64,000 nt of DNA from Sequoia sempervirens (Eukaryota > Streptophyta > Pinopsida > Cupressales > Cupressaceae): NCBI GenBank assembly GCA_007258455.2, contig VDFB02000002.1, positions 477,283 to 541,282 on the forward strand, written 5' to 3'. Made by a program: the position numbers and the translations under genes. The notes beneath the pieces are model-generated. The model saw only the letters and a list, made by a program, of their open reading frames with translations, ran no database searches and was not told the origin of the DNA. Shown one piece after another: positions 34,727 to 46,784 of the stretch; position 1 is the stretch's first letter; each line of letters starts with the position of its first letter.

Positions 34727-37700
34727 ATGATTTTTATTTCATGGAATGTAAGGGGCTTGAACAGTGGCCCTAGACAAAAAATTGTTCGTGAGTTTGTAAA
34801 AAGTCATTTCCCTGATGTTCTTTTTCTTCAAGACACCAAATTATCCATTGAGTGCATGATGGGTTTAGTGCCTAAGTTGTGGAAGAATGGGGAGTGCCAG
34901 TGTATTGGGGCTAAGGGATCCTCAGGGGGTGTGGCTTGTTTTTGGAACCCTTGGAAGATTTGGCCTTTGTGGTGGTTATCCTTCAAGTCCTCTTTATCCA
35001 CGATTGCTTCGTGTCTTGAGTCAAGGGATTCTACTGTTTTCTCCAATGTTTATGCACCTATTGAGTTACAGGGTAAACTTCTTTTATGGACAAATATCCA
35101 TTTTGTGTGTAGCTTATTTCCCTACCAACCATGGATCATTATAGGGGACTTTAATGCTATTACTGAATTAGCTGAGAAACAAGGTGGTATTGCAAGACTA
35201 GAGCCTTATGCATTTCTATTTTAGGACAATATTTTGGCTCTTAATCTTGTTGATATTAAGCATAGTAATGGTCAGTTCACTTGGAACAATAGAAGGGTGG
35301 GTGACAGTTGCATTGCTGAACATCTAGATCATTTCATGGTCTCCTACTTTTGGGTTGGGGGAAGGTGGTCTTCTAGCTCTAAGATATTAGATTGGCCTAT
35401 AAAGCTAGTTATTTCTTCGGCTCAGGTGCCTCAGACACCGACCTTCAAATTCTAGCTAATGTGGTTGTGTGACCCTGATCTTCACGGTTGTGTTGCTGAG
35501 TAGTGGAGGTATGGTAGACTTGCTTATGGTACTGCAATGTATATTTTTTCTAAGCTCCTTCAATATATCAAGTACTAGCTTAAACGTTGGAACAAACAGT
35601 GCTTTGGAAGCATCCACCATGTGAAGCTTGCTGCACAAGCTAAGTTGGATGGTATTACTAGGTTGATTAGGGAGGAAAGGATGTCTATGGATTTTTTGCA
35701 GGAAGATTCTAGGGTATTGAAATCTTTGGAGGAGTGGGAGCTGAGGGAGGAAGTCTACTGGAAATAAAAAGCCTAGATTGAGTGGCTTTAAGAGGGAGAC
35801 AAGAATACTGCCTTTTTCTTCAATTCAGTGAAGGGCAGACATCATGGTAATTCTATTTCGGCTTTCATTTCTAATAGGGTTGAGATTCTTTCTTCTACTC
35901 AGGATATTACGAATGAAGTTTTGTAGTACTTTGCTTCTTTATTCAGGAAGGACTCGCAAGGCAACTCGGTTGAAGAAGCTCAGGTCCTTTCCTGTATTCC
36001 TTCTTTGGTCTCTAGGGAGATGAAGGAGCATCTTATGAGTGATATTACATTGGAGGAGCTAGAGAGGACTATTTTCTAGATGAAGAAGGGGAAAGCTCCT
36101 AGTCGGGATGGTTTCCCGATTGAGCTCTTCTAAGAATTTTGGGAGATTATAAAGCTGGATTTATTGGAAGTCGTTCAAGAATCTTAGAAGAATAAGCAGA
36201 TGCTTCCGGCCCTAATTTCTACCTTCCTTGCTCTCATCCCCAAGTGTGATGGGATGGATAGGTTAATTCAATTTTGTCCCATTTCTCTTTGCAATGTTAT
36301 TTATAAAATCATCTCTAAGCTAATTGCTGACAGGTTAAAAAAGTGGCTTATGCTGCTGATTTTTGAGGAACAAAGTGGTTTTGTGGTGGGTCATCAGATT
36401 TTGGATGGTGTGGTAATTGCTACAGAGATTATTCATTCTATGGCCAATTCCAAAGATAAGGCTATGTTCATCAAGCTGGACATGGCTAAGGCTTATGATA
36501 GAGTCCGATGGTCCTTCCTCTGAAAGGTTCTGGGGACTTTTGGTTTTGAGGGGGAGTGGATTCGCTGGGCTATGACCTATGCGACTTTAGTTTCTTTCTC
36601 TATCTTAATTAATGGGGAACAATCTAAAATTTTTGGTGCTTCTCGGGGCTTACGACAGGGTGACCCCTTCTCTCCTTACTTATTTCTTCTTCCAGTGGAA
36701 GGTTTGGGATGATTGATAAAAAAGAATGTGGAGGGGGGTCTCATTCAGGGATGGCATTAGGGAGGTGGCTTACCAACACAATCTCATTTACAGTTTGTAG
36801 ATGACACTTCTTTGATGGGCATGGCCACTATTAGGGAGGATTCAAACATACGTAGGGTGTTGGATGTTTACCTTGCTGCTTCAAGTCATTCAATTAATGA
36901 GGAAAATTCTTCCATCTTTTTCTTTAATACTCTAAACTCCATTTAGAGGAGAATTGCTCATATTCTTAGATTTCAGATTAGGGCTCTCCCATTGACCTAC
37001 TTGAGGATTCCTATTTCAGTTGGTAGGAAGTCTAGGGATTCTTGGTAGGCTATTCTAGATAAATTTCATGTCAAAGTCACTCATTGGACCCTCTATTGGC
37101 TATCTTTTGTGGGTCGGGTTCAATTGCTCAAATATGTGATTCAACCCCTCCCTCTTTATAGGTGTATGATTTGGGTGGCACCGATGGGTTTTTTTAGGGA
37201 ATTGGATTCCTCAGCAAGACAATTCTTATGGGCTGGTAGTTTATTGTCTTCCAAATGGAGCCTTGTTAGATGGGATATTGTTTGTATCCCGAAATAGTTT
37301 GGTGGTCTTGGGTTAAGGCAGTCATTGTTATCTGGTATGGCCTTGGTTGCTAAATTGTATTGGTGATGGTGTGTGGAATAGGACCAGGTGTGGGCTAGGA
37401 TCCTGACTCAAAATTACTTCCTAGGGATTCCTCAGAGTGATATCCCTCGTTACAGTTTGACGGGGAAGGGATCAATGATTTGGAATACTCTCAAGAAAGG
37501 GGTTGCACTCATTAAGGGTGACTTATTCTAGATTTGCAAGAGAGGATCAGAGGCCCATTTTTGGCATGACTCTTGGGATGGTCACCCTCCCATTGTTTCT
37601 CAGTATCCTCATTTTTTTACCTTGTTCCAAAGGTTCTGCGAAGTTGGATGGTGGAGGGTGAGCAATTTTAAGTCTCTTTCTTTTCAGGGGCAGTTGGTGG

Positions 37701-39007
37701 AGGTGAGATGGAAGAATCCAAAGGAATGGCTTGTTGCTAGTATGGAGGAGGAGTGTGCTGAGCTTCAGTACATTCTTTCCTATCGAAGTTGTAGCTCCCT
37801 TGGGGATGAGGATGTGATGTCTTGGTTTCCTAACCCTAAGGGTGGTTACATCATTTCTTTTGGATATCAAGTGTTGTTTTCTTAGCAGGTTGAGGGGGTG
37901 GAGGTTCATTGGTGGAAGAAATATTGGAATAAGTTTTCTTGGCCAAAGTGTGATTGCTTCATTTGGACTTTGGCCTAGAATAGGTGCTTGACTTGGGAAA
38001 ATATTCGAAAGAGAGGTTTTTTGGGCCCATCTAGGTGTGTTCTTTGTGGTTGTGGGGAAGAGGACTCTCCCCACCTGTTCTTTCATTGCCCCTTTACCTT
38101 ATGGCTCTTGCATTCCTGGTGGGGTGTTTGGAAAATCCCCTGTGTTCATGCCTCCTCGGTGGATTTTTGGGATAGTCTAGGGAGGCCCCCCTCCTCGGCC
38201 TCCTTCTTGCAGTATTTTTGGTATGTTGGTCCCATATTTCTACTTTGGTAGGTTCGGTTGGAAAGGAATTGGAGAACCTTTCATGGTGAAAACTTGGGGA
38301 TTTAGCAAGTCTGGTTTAGAATCATGGGCAGGATTCAAGAGATGGTTGAAACTAAAGGGGAGATTGTGCTGTCGTTGGAGAAAGAAGATGTTGAGATGGT
38401 TGATCGGTTGGGTTTTTAGGGGCTGTATTCTACCTCTACTTGTGTTAGGAGAGGAAGGCAGGTAAAGCAGAAAGTTCAAAGTGTGGGGGGTTGGTTGCCC
38501 CCTCTGGCTAGCATTTTGAAGATTAATACTAATGGCTCTTCTAGGGGTAATCCTGGACTAGCTGGGATTGGTGGGATTGGTAAGGATTCTTTAGGATTGG
38601 TGGTTTTTCTCTTTTCCTCTAATGAAGGGCTATAGACTATCAATAGGATGGAAGGCTTGGCTATCCTCTATGCCTTGAAGTGGGCTTATGCTTTGGGGTG
38701 GCGCAAGGTTATCTATGAATTTGATTCTTAGATCTTGGTCAATTTGCTTCATGAAAAGATTTATGATGTTAGATGGAAATTGGCTGTGATGGTGCATCAA
38801 ATATTACAGGTTAGCTCTTTGATGGAGTCAATGTCCTTCATCCATATTCCAAGGGAATGGAATAGGGAAGCTAATTGTCTGGCCAAATGGGCATAAGAGA
38901 ATATTGATGGCGGGAAGATTGATGTGTGGGAGCAAGTTTCCCATGAGTTATGTCAAGACTTGGAGAGGATTCTTGCTGAGGATAGGAGTGGTCTTGGGGA
39001 AGGTTGA
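34727..39007 (+). pseudogene. LINE ORF2: endonuclease, reverse transcriptase, zinc-binding domain, RNase H
   Basis: A single frame runs from ATG 34727 to TGA 39007 (1426 codons) with many in-frame stops but no net frameshift that I can see. The endonuclease shows ISWNVRGLN, LQDTK (Asp for the usual Glu), IIIGDFNAI and EHLDHFMVS. RT shows LIPKCDG, PISLCNVIYKIISK, LDMAKAYDRV, SRGLRQGDPFSPYLF and the catalytic FVDD (about 36798). Next comes the zf-RVT domain (CVLCGCGEEDSPHLFFHC, about 38036-38090), then an RNase H fold with TNGSSRGNPG (Asn for the first catalytic Asp), NRMEGLAILYAL and IPREWNREANCLAKWA. ORF2p nicks the target and copies the RNA in place. Confidence 0.93.
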
Positions 39008-40626
39008 TTTTGTTTCTTTCCTTTTTGGTGGTTTCTATTGGTTCCTGGGGCATAGGCCCTTTGGTGTTATGTAATGTTGTGTTCTGATTTTCAATAAAGT
39101 TCTTACCCCTTTTATTATTAAATAGGTCACATCATTTGATCCCTTCATTAAATTAATTAACTTTGATTAATTTAATCTCATATCATGTCCCATTCTCTAG
39201 CTTTTCCCACTTGTACAAATAAATCAATTTATTGATTTATTAAAATCCTCATTTTCCCTCAACAAAGCATCTTTTGAGAATATTCCTCAAGTTTTAATTT
39301 GAAGGCAAGTTGACTTGTCCCTTCCAACATGGCAATAAATTCTCTCTTACATGTCCCCCACTTAGCATTTAACTCTCAAATTCAAATTTTAATCTCCCCC
39401 TCTTTGGCACATTGACCAAAATGTGCTCATTCCTCAACCTATCACAAGGTAACAAGTGGCTTCATCTCATTGGTCAAATCTTTATCCCACATTACTCTCT
39501 TTTGAACACTCTTTCAAATTGAGAGTCTATAAATGGAAGCTTCATTCTTCAACAAATCCTCCACAATCTCATGCACAAATGCATCATTGTCATTTGAATC
39601 CATATCATATCTTCTTGGCATTCCATATCATATTCAAATAAATTTCATCACTTAGCTTATCCAAAGGGGTTGGGAAAGGGATATTTTCTACAATAGCACC
39701 AATCCCCCTATGAAGTGATGGTTTAATCCATTTTAGATAGGTTTACATGCTTATGATTTATTTGTAATGCTTTTTATAATGTTTCCTTGTCTTAATGTGG
39801 TTAATAACTTCATAAGGAGTTTGATTATTGTTTTTGGCTAACTTGACTAATAATATATTGTGTTGATTTAGATAGTCAGGAAAAAATATTGCTCAGAGAA
39901 TGGTGCTAGAAAGAGGGATTCAGTTTACCTTGGATCTAATCAATTTCATATCCTCAAAAATTGCACATCCTCCATTGACTTAGAAGTTGACAAGTGGCAT
40001 TTTTCCATTGGCTGATTCTTAGTCCCACATTGCTCTATTTTGGGCATGCTTTCAACTTGTCAATCTATAAATATGCATTTATTTGCACAATCCTCAAAAA
40101 TTGCACATCCTCCATCCACTCACAAGTTGACAAGTGGCATTTTTCCATTGGCTAATTCTTAGTCCCACATTGCTCTATTTTGGGCATGCTTTCAACTTGT
40201 CAATCTATAAATATGAGGTTAATTCCTTCATTCTATCATCCACAATTTGAGTAAACTTACTATGCTCAAATCAATAGAAAATTCCATACATTATCATTGA
40301 ATCTTAGCTAGGTTATGCATATTTTTCCATTGGAGCACTCATCAAGCATCAAAAAAGTGGATAAATTATCATCACACATCAATCTTGCATCATAGGAATT
40401 GGGAAAGGTCCAATTTTGACATCAAATTGGCACCAATTCCCCCATGGGATCGCTAGTTTAATTAGGATTGAATCTCTTTTATTGTTATCTCATTGTATTC
40501 TTCATTGCTTTTCCTCATTTTAATTTTGTAAATGGATTCCATGGGGAATCCTTGTTCTTGCTTGCATTTCACCATCTAATGTGTTTGTTTATGTTGTTTT
40601 GCAGGTATTAGGATTGGGGTTCAACA

Positions 40627-43600
40627 TTTTCGCGCTAGGAGGGCTTTTTGGTTTATTTGAGGGATTCAGTTTACCTTGGATCTAATCAATATCATATCAT
40701 TTCACTATTTGTGTTTTGTTGTAGGATATAGATTTGATTCAATTTATTCATGTCTTTTGCATTATCAAGGATTTATATATCCATCACTAGTGTTTGATAT
40801 CTATTATAAATTACGTTGAATGTGTGTTCATCTATTTTTCTGCATTTCCAGTACATTTTTAGAAGCATCAAAGGCATACCATTCACTTTTATGGTTTGCA
40901 ATCTATCTAAAGACAACCACCTATATCATAAATATTGATGATATCCTTGTGATCATATATTCTTTGATGGAGAATCAAAAGAAATCAATTTGTAGAGTCC
41001 TAGATTTTTTTGATGGTTAATATGCTCATCATTGTTGTTCATATTCAATTTCCTTCTAGTCCTGTTGACAACGACTTTGTTTGTTTTCTTTATTTGTTAG
41101 GAGATTTGTTGGGATGTTCTCCACAAAATGACTCGATATGCCGCTGCTATGATAAGTCCAACATACCTCTCTCCACGGCGAGCCTCGTTCCATAAGATAA
41201 GCACTGTGTGCTAAGTATTTACATACAAAAGTCGTGAAAGGGTTGCCCTTTCTGAAAGAATTTATTTTACTATTACATTTAAGTTTAGGTCTTTTTGGGG
41301 AGCATTAAAGCTTCACATCAACATTAATGAGTGCTTATTTGTTGGCTTGGTGGGCATGTTTAGTGGGGCTCACTAACTTTAGTGGAGAACTTGAAATTTT
41401 GGTGGACCGACTTAATTGTATAGCACAACTAGTCCCATTGAAGGGTAGATGGTAGAATGAGCAGGAACTTTCTAGTTATAGCCCTGCGTATCACGGGGAA
41501 GTTTCGATAAAATAGCTATTGTCCTGGTCTTGGGGGAAATGAGTTCTCCCCCATCATGCCTATTTAAGCTTGACCTGCTTTTATGAATAACTAAATATTA
41601 AATTGAGTTTCTAAAAGGAAGAGCTACAGAAATATTATTTTCATGCACATCCAAAATGCAGAGTTGACATGGGGAGAGAGACCTACTAAGATAGAAAATA
41701 TTTGGGCCTAGAAAACTTTCCCATCGTAATAAATATGTTGTGGATATTTTGTTTCTTTATATTATTCAATGATGTGTATTTGTAATGGTGATATTTTCAT
41801 TATAATGTTTTGGTTGGAAAAATATTTGTAAGGCGGGCAACGAAGATGCTAGTAAAGGTTTGAGAATTTGACTTTATGTTTGTCAATGACATTTGCTTGA
41901 GAATTTTTGGAGCCTTTCAACGAAGCCATTTTTTGCATAACCTGTAACTTAAAGCATTTTTTCTAATAGGTCACACGCTTTGTCTATATCCATTTGCACG
42001 GAGGTAGAAGGGATGCTATGAAAGATTGTAGAAATCGGCTTTACACCTGCTAATTGCAGTAAAGTCTATTTAAGCCTATCAAGAAACTGCCATAAAAAAG
42101 ATATTATCTGTGATTTTGTTATGAATATTTCAGACCTTCGAATTAACTAGTTTGAATTAACAGTTGGGTGCAGTTTCATAACTGACAAAAGAACTTGCTT
42201 GAAAGCTTTTACGAATCTTTATTTGTTGTTGTGTAGATACGCCTACTAATAGCATTTAAAGCTTATGCTTTTTTTCAAATTTGGAGCTGCCAATTGCATT
42301 GATTTGGAAGCTTTCCTCTATGACATTGAGGGCACAACTCTAAACCTACCAAATGCATTTTCTTGAAACATTTTCTTTTAAAAACATTTATTGGTTGTAT
42401 TTTCATACACTTACTAATTGCATTTGCTTGAAAGTTTTTAAAAGCGTTGGCTTTACACTTGCCATTTGCAATTTCTTTGAAAAATCCCCAACTGTTATTA
42501 CCAAGGTGCTTTACACCTACCAGATGTATTTGCTTTAAAGATTCAAAAGTCTTTCTATATGGCAGTTACATTTGATCTTTTGGAAAATAAAGGAAACTGA
42601 GGAAGGCGAAAGGAAGATGAAGGAAAGGCAAGAAAGGAGGGATTTTTTTGTTTGCACAAGGAGCTTGCTAGAAGTGATCTTCAAAGAATCTTGGAGGGAA
42701 TTTAAGCATTTTGGAGTTCTTAAAGCATTTTTTAATGCTTGGAGATTCCATCTTACACCTTAATTTTTTGTTTTAGGCTAACTCATCTTTGGTTTTGGGC
42801 TTTAAAATGAACACTTCAAAGCTTTCAATTATCATTGCTAAGGGGATAAAATGAACTTTAGGAAAATTGATTAGATTTCATTTGGAGTTAGCAATTGAAA
42901 CAACTCTCACTTGCCCTTTGGTGCTTTAAAAATAACTCAATTATTTTTGAAAGGTTAAAATGAACATATGCAACTTTATTTTCATGATTGCTTACTTAAA
43001 CTAGAACATTATCGTTTGAAAAGGACTTATGCACTTCTCTCACATTTCACAATGATCTTGAGAATCAGAAAGCCTTTTTGATGATCTTAGGTTGAGATAA
43101 AGTGATCATCTCCATACTTCAGTTTGGGTTTAAAATTGAACAAAACACTTTGTGAGTGTGAGTAAAGCTATTGCATGTGTTCTCCCTTTGTTTCTAAATT
43201 AAGGTTGATCAAACTATGAATATGTTTAATCACTTTTGTTTATCTTAGAGGGCCTGCCTTGGGGAAAAAGTACTCATCCAAGGGAACGAATCAACCGATA
43301 ATACTCTAAACCCAAGAGTATTTCTAGTTGGGATATAAATGTGGGTACTGGAGTAAATGCTAGTATCACATGGTTGACTCTAATGAGAAGGGTAGCAATG
43401 GTCTCTCGCCATGCTGGGTCAACTCCTATGAATGGAAATTCCGAACTAAAACGGTCCTTGTTTGTAGTAATCAACTAGTCCATTCAACAAGTTTATCAAA
43501 GTGGTGCATTGGAACTTAGCTTCCAAGAAGTTACTTGCCATGTCCGATCTTAGTTAAAATATAGAGGTTAAGACTTCATTCTTAACATACCTTTATATTT

Positions 43601-43870
43601 TTTCCTTGGTTGCATGTAAAATCATCTCTTCTACTATGAAGGGAATGAGGAAAGCCCACCAAAAAAAACATATCAATTGAGCTAGGATGTTATATTTCTT
43701 GTGAGTCAGTTTGAAAACAAAGTGCTTGGATCTAAAACATCGAAACAAACATTCAACAAATCATCAGAATTTCAAACCCTTTGGAAGGAACAAATACCTT
43801 TGAAAATTCCATGTGTTACTGCTTGTCCCTAGGGGTTCTTATCCCTAGAAGGCTTCTAAACATTCAGACC
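40627..43870 (+). other. Element G interior, 5' part: leader and non-coding DNA
   Basis: The PBS position right after the LTR reads TTTTCGCGCTAGGAGGGC. It may be a changed TGGCGC-type site, but I cannot name the tRNA. Downstream I see no gag or pol motif. Frames of 60-66 codons at 40820, 41010, 42353 and 42572 have no recognisable domain. 42030-42560 is a degenerate tandem repeat. Confidence 0.5.
42030..42560 (+). repeat. Degenerate ~60-bp tandem repeat
   Basis: A phrase like CTACCAATTGCATTTGCTTGAAAGCTTTTAAA recurs with much change near 42048, 42231, 42290, 42349, 42413, 42463 and 42521, spaced mostly 50-65 bases apart. Confidence 0.55.
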
Positions 43871-44153
43871 TATTAGAAACCAAGATCTGAAATGAAAACT
43901 AGAAAAATCACTTTCCACAGAAGAGAAAAACAAAAAAGCAAAGATTGCATAAAGATGTGCAAATTGATATATTCAAAGTACAAAAATTACAAGAGATAAT
44001 TTTCTTTATAAAAGAAAAGATGCATAAACCTAATCTTATATTGAGCAACAAGATAGTGCAACAAGATAAGGATGACAACTAATTAACATAGGAATTAAAT
44101 AATGCCTATGTAAACTTATGTTAAAGTGTAATTAAATATTAATTACACCAACA
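43871..44153 (-). repeat. Element H 3' LTR
   Basis: 283 bp. On the minus strand it starts TGTTGGTGTAATTAAT and ends CTAATA (the other copy ends CTAACA). It is preceded by the purine run at 44154-44162. Confidence 0.88.
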
Positions 44154-46088
44154 CCCCCCATAAGTGCAACTTAGGGAGAAGAAAATTATTATGCAAATGA
44201 TGTGACATGGGTCCCGGCAACAAAGGCCTGATCAGGTACCCATGTACAAATGAAAAGAGAGAGAAAACCCAATGGGAAAAACCCCCCCTCAATGAGATGA
44301 ACTACTGTAAAGAATCACTGGAAGAACTCTAATGAAGCAATACTAAAACCCCAAATCTGACAAGAAATGAAAGATACTTCTCTCTACAACTGAAATGAAA
44401 AATAGAATCACAAATGCAACAATAGACTCGATGCCAAGGAACACTGGAAACTCACATACTGGATCAACCCTAGAATCTGTAAGCAACAGTAGATGAAAGG
44501 ATGAATGAAGCCCATAATGATGACAAAATCTAAAAGCTGTGTCTCTCGAAGCTAATGCCAAACTGAAACTAAAAATTTCCATAAGATGAGTACCATCAAG
44601 ATTTTGGAACATTAACCATAAAAAATGGCCTTCAAACTAAGAAAGATCTGAACCAATGCAGATCAAGAACCATAAACTCCCAATGTGAAGTGTGAACCGA
44701 AGCAAACCAACGATGTGTCTAGCTAAGCAAGAAAGAAGCTAACAAAAACAACAAGAAACTAGAAAAACTCATGCGAGTTGTCACCAATACAAATAGTGGA
44801 TGAAAGAACCCCCTTAATGGAACTTTATATCAGTTTGTTATTACAATACCCAATGATTGTAGAAGGAGAGAATGCAAAACTATAGAAACATAAGTAAAAA
44901 TGCAAACCTAGTGCATGAAACAAAAATGAATAAATGCATAAAATAAGTTATGCATCTTCTGTAAATGATCTTAGATCTGCATAGAGGCCGAAACCAGCTT
45001 TCCAACACTATGAAAATCATGAAAAACAGATAAGCGAGTCACAAGATATGTCTCCCAGAGTGAAAACAGCAACATCAGACTTCTGAGGCCGAAGAAGACA
45101 TAAAAAATTCAAAACCAGAAAATCACACCTACACCATTGTGTAGAGTGTCAAAACAACTTTCCGACAATATCTCATTTGCAAAAAAATGATGCCGTATGC
45201 CCGAGTTACACCCGTTTCTGTGAAAATTATCCAAAAAGGTCCAATTTGGCCTTCTGCAACCCTTAAGGGATAAAAAAATTTGGCCCCTAGTTGCCTGGGC
45301 AGACCAAGGGGCTAGCGGTAAGGGGGCTTCAACGCGGCTCTTGGTCACCCATGTGACAGGGGTAGGGGCTCAAATCCCAGCGAGGGTTTGCTCGTGGGCT
45401 CTGGTCGCCAATAGGACCTAGGCAAAGCTCGCAAGGGATAAAAGTAGGGAGTGACGGATGCCAGATGACCACGGGCTAGAAGGAATAAGCCCATGGGGGC
45501 TGAGTAGTGGGTGAGTGGTACTGTGTAGTGGAGCTGCCAGTGGCAGTAGTGCATGGGTGGCCACCGAGTGACAGGTGGGTGGTGGTGCCCATTTGAACTG
45601 ACCACAAAAAAAACCTATGCAAATTATTATTATTATTATTATTTTTATTTTTTCTTGATTTATGAGCCTCGAGAATCATACCTGGGGGCCGTACGGCCCT
45701 CGGGTAAAAATATTTTTCCTTCCTAGTCGAAAGTGTCCAAATTGGACAAATTTTATATGAAAATAGGGGTTTTTGTGCACTAGGAATCCAACGACGAGGT
45801 CCGTTTTTGCCCAAAGTGCCCAAAAAATTAGGCAACCCCTAGATCTATCAGAAAAATCACTAAGCTTGAAACCCTCACAGATCTAGAAAATAGTGACCAA
45901 AATGAATGAAGTAAAAGCCATTTCTGACTTTTTGCAGTGCTCTTAATCCAATGGAAAAACCCACACTAATCAAAGATGCTCCAAAAATATACCCAAGGAA
46001 TAAAACCCTCAAGGGACCTCGAACGAGCTCTGCAATGTATTCCTCCAAAAATGATGAGATGGGGCTGCAAATCGAGGCTTTGATACCA
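44154..46088 (-). other. Element H interior
   Basis: Starts (minus) with the PBS at 46088-46077. It holds a TTA microsatellite (45622-45642) and a G+C-rich block (about 45230-45800). No stem-loop or gene family was recognised. A Gag-less interior of this size fits a non-autonomous element that depends on another family's proteins. Confidence 0.6.
45622..45642. repeat. (ATT)n microsatellite
   Basis: About seven units inside element H. Confidence 0.9.
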
Positions 46089-46371
46089 TGTTAGAAACCA
46101 AGATCTAAAATGTACACTAGAAACATCACCTTCCATAGAAGAGAAAACCAAAAAAATAGAGATTGCATAAATATGTGCAAATTGATATATTTGAAGTACA
46201 ATAATTACAAGAGATAATTTTCTTTATAAAAGCAAAGATGCGTAAACCTAATCTTATCTTGAGCAACAAGATAGCTCAACAAGATAGGGATGACAACTAA
46301 TTAACCTAGGAATTAAATAATTCCTAAGTAAACTTATTCTAAAGTGTAATTAAATATTAATTACACCAACA
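46089..46371 (-). repeat. Element H 5' LTR
   Basis: 283 bp, same length as the partner. It ends (minus) TTTCTAACA next to the PBS, and its outer side abuts the TSD AGACC. Confidence 0.88.
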
Positions 46372-46784
46372 AGACCTACATCTCTATTTGTTCATTTCAA
46401 AGTCAACATATAGGAAACTATGCTCTTGAAACCTTGATTTTCACATAATGGACCTTGTGGAATGGATAGGAATTGAGACAGAGACATTCAATTTGAAAAC
46501 TAAGCAAGAAGTGTGTTTGTGGTAAAAGCGGGTCATTAACCAAGATTAACTCAAATTGAACCCCACACATGTGCTTGTTTATCTTTTTATCGTCTTTCGA
46601 GAAAATATTGGTCTCTTGGTTTGAATTACTTTTAGAGAAAGGCACATTCTTCACTATATTGGTCTAGTAAACAAGTCCTTCTTAGGTTCATTTAGGATCA
46701 AATCAAACACTTCATCCATTCAAAACATTTATCATCTCCATCTCATAAACAAATTTAGAGCTTTGGAAACATCATTATCTAGAC

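Larger units (their letters stand above)
32856..39120 (+). mobile_element. L1-type LINE, full length, with C-terminal RNase H
   Basis: Flanked by a perfect 12-bp duplication AAATAGGTCACA (32844-32855 and 39121-39132) inside the element G LTR. It holds two pseudo-ORFs and ends with a signal-like AATAAA (39092) followed by TTTTATTATTA rather than a poly(A) run. Variable-length target duplications and the EN-RT-RNase H order are those of plant L1 elements. The element is noticeably richer in G+C than the LTR around it. Confidence 0.9.
32439..40626 (+). repeat. Element G 5' LTR, interrupted by a LINE and internally expanded
   Basis: 32439-32855 and 39133 onward match the 3' LTR at 56972-58229, including long TTTAATTAA-rich stretches. 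The LINE sits between. This copy is about 650 bp longer than the other. It holds a 140-bp tandem duplication (39952-40091 and 40092-40225), each unit with the TATA box TCTATAAATATG, and an extra earlier LTR-like end with leader (about 39434-39950). The phrase GGGATTCAGTTTACCTTGGA occurs at 39916 and again at 40663, so LTR end plus leader is present twice. Confidence 0.75.
43871..46371 (-). mobile_element. Element H: short-LTR non-autonomous retrotransposon
   Basis: Two 283-bp LTRs (43871-44153 and 46089-46371), a perfect TSD AGACC (43866-43870 and 46372-46376), a PBS TGGTATCAAAGC (tRNA-Met type, minus strand, ending at 46088) and a polypurine run ATGGGGGGT before the 3' LTR. The 1935-bp interior has no gag or pol domain. 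Minus-strand frames of 79-119 codons (45109-45835) have higher G+C but no match I know. LTR copies differ at roughly one base in ten by eye. It inserted into element G. Confidence 0.88.

Noticed and set aside
37547..38086. 179-codon minus-strand frame inside the LINE
   Set aside because: Lies opposite the recognised ORF2 connection and zf-RVT domains and has no match of its own.
40820..41020. 66-codon frame with IDDILVI, like an RT active site
   Set aside because: No other RT block lies up- or downstream in any frame. The resemblance is too short to support a domain.
43160..43560. Stretch with fairly complex sequence and a 66-codon minus frame, considered as a host exon
   Set aside because: No recognisable protein, no splice-site support and located within element G's interior.
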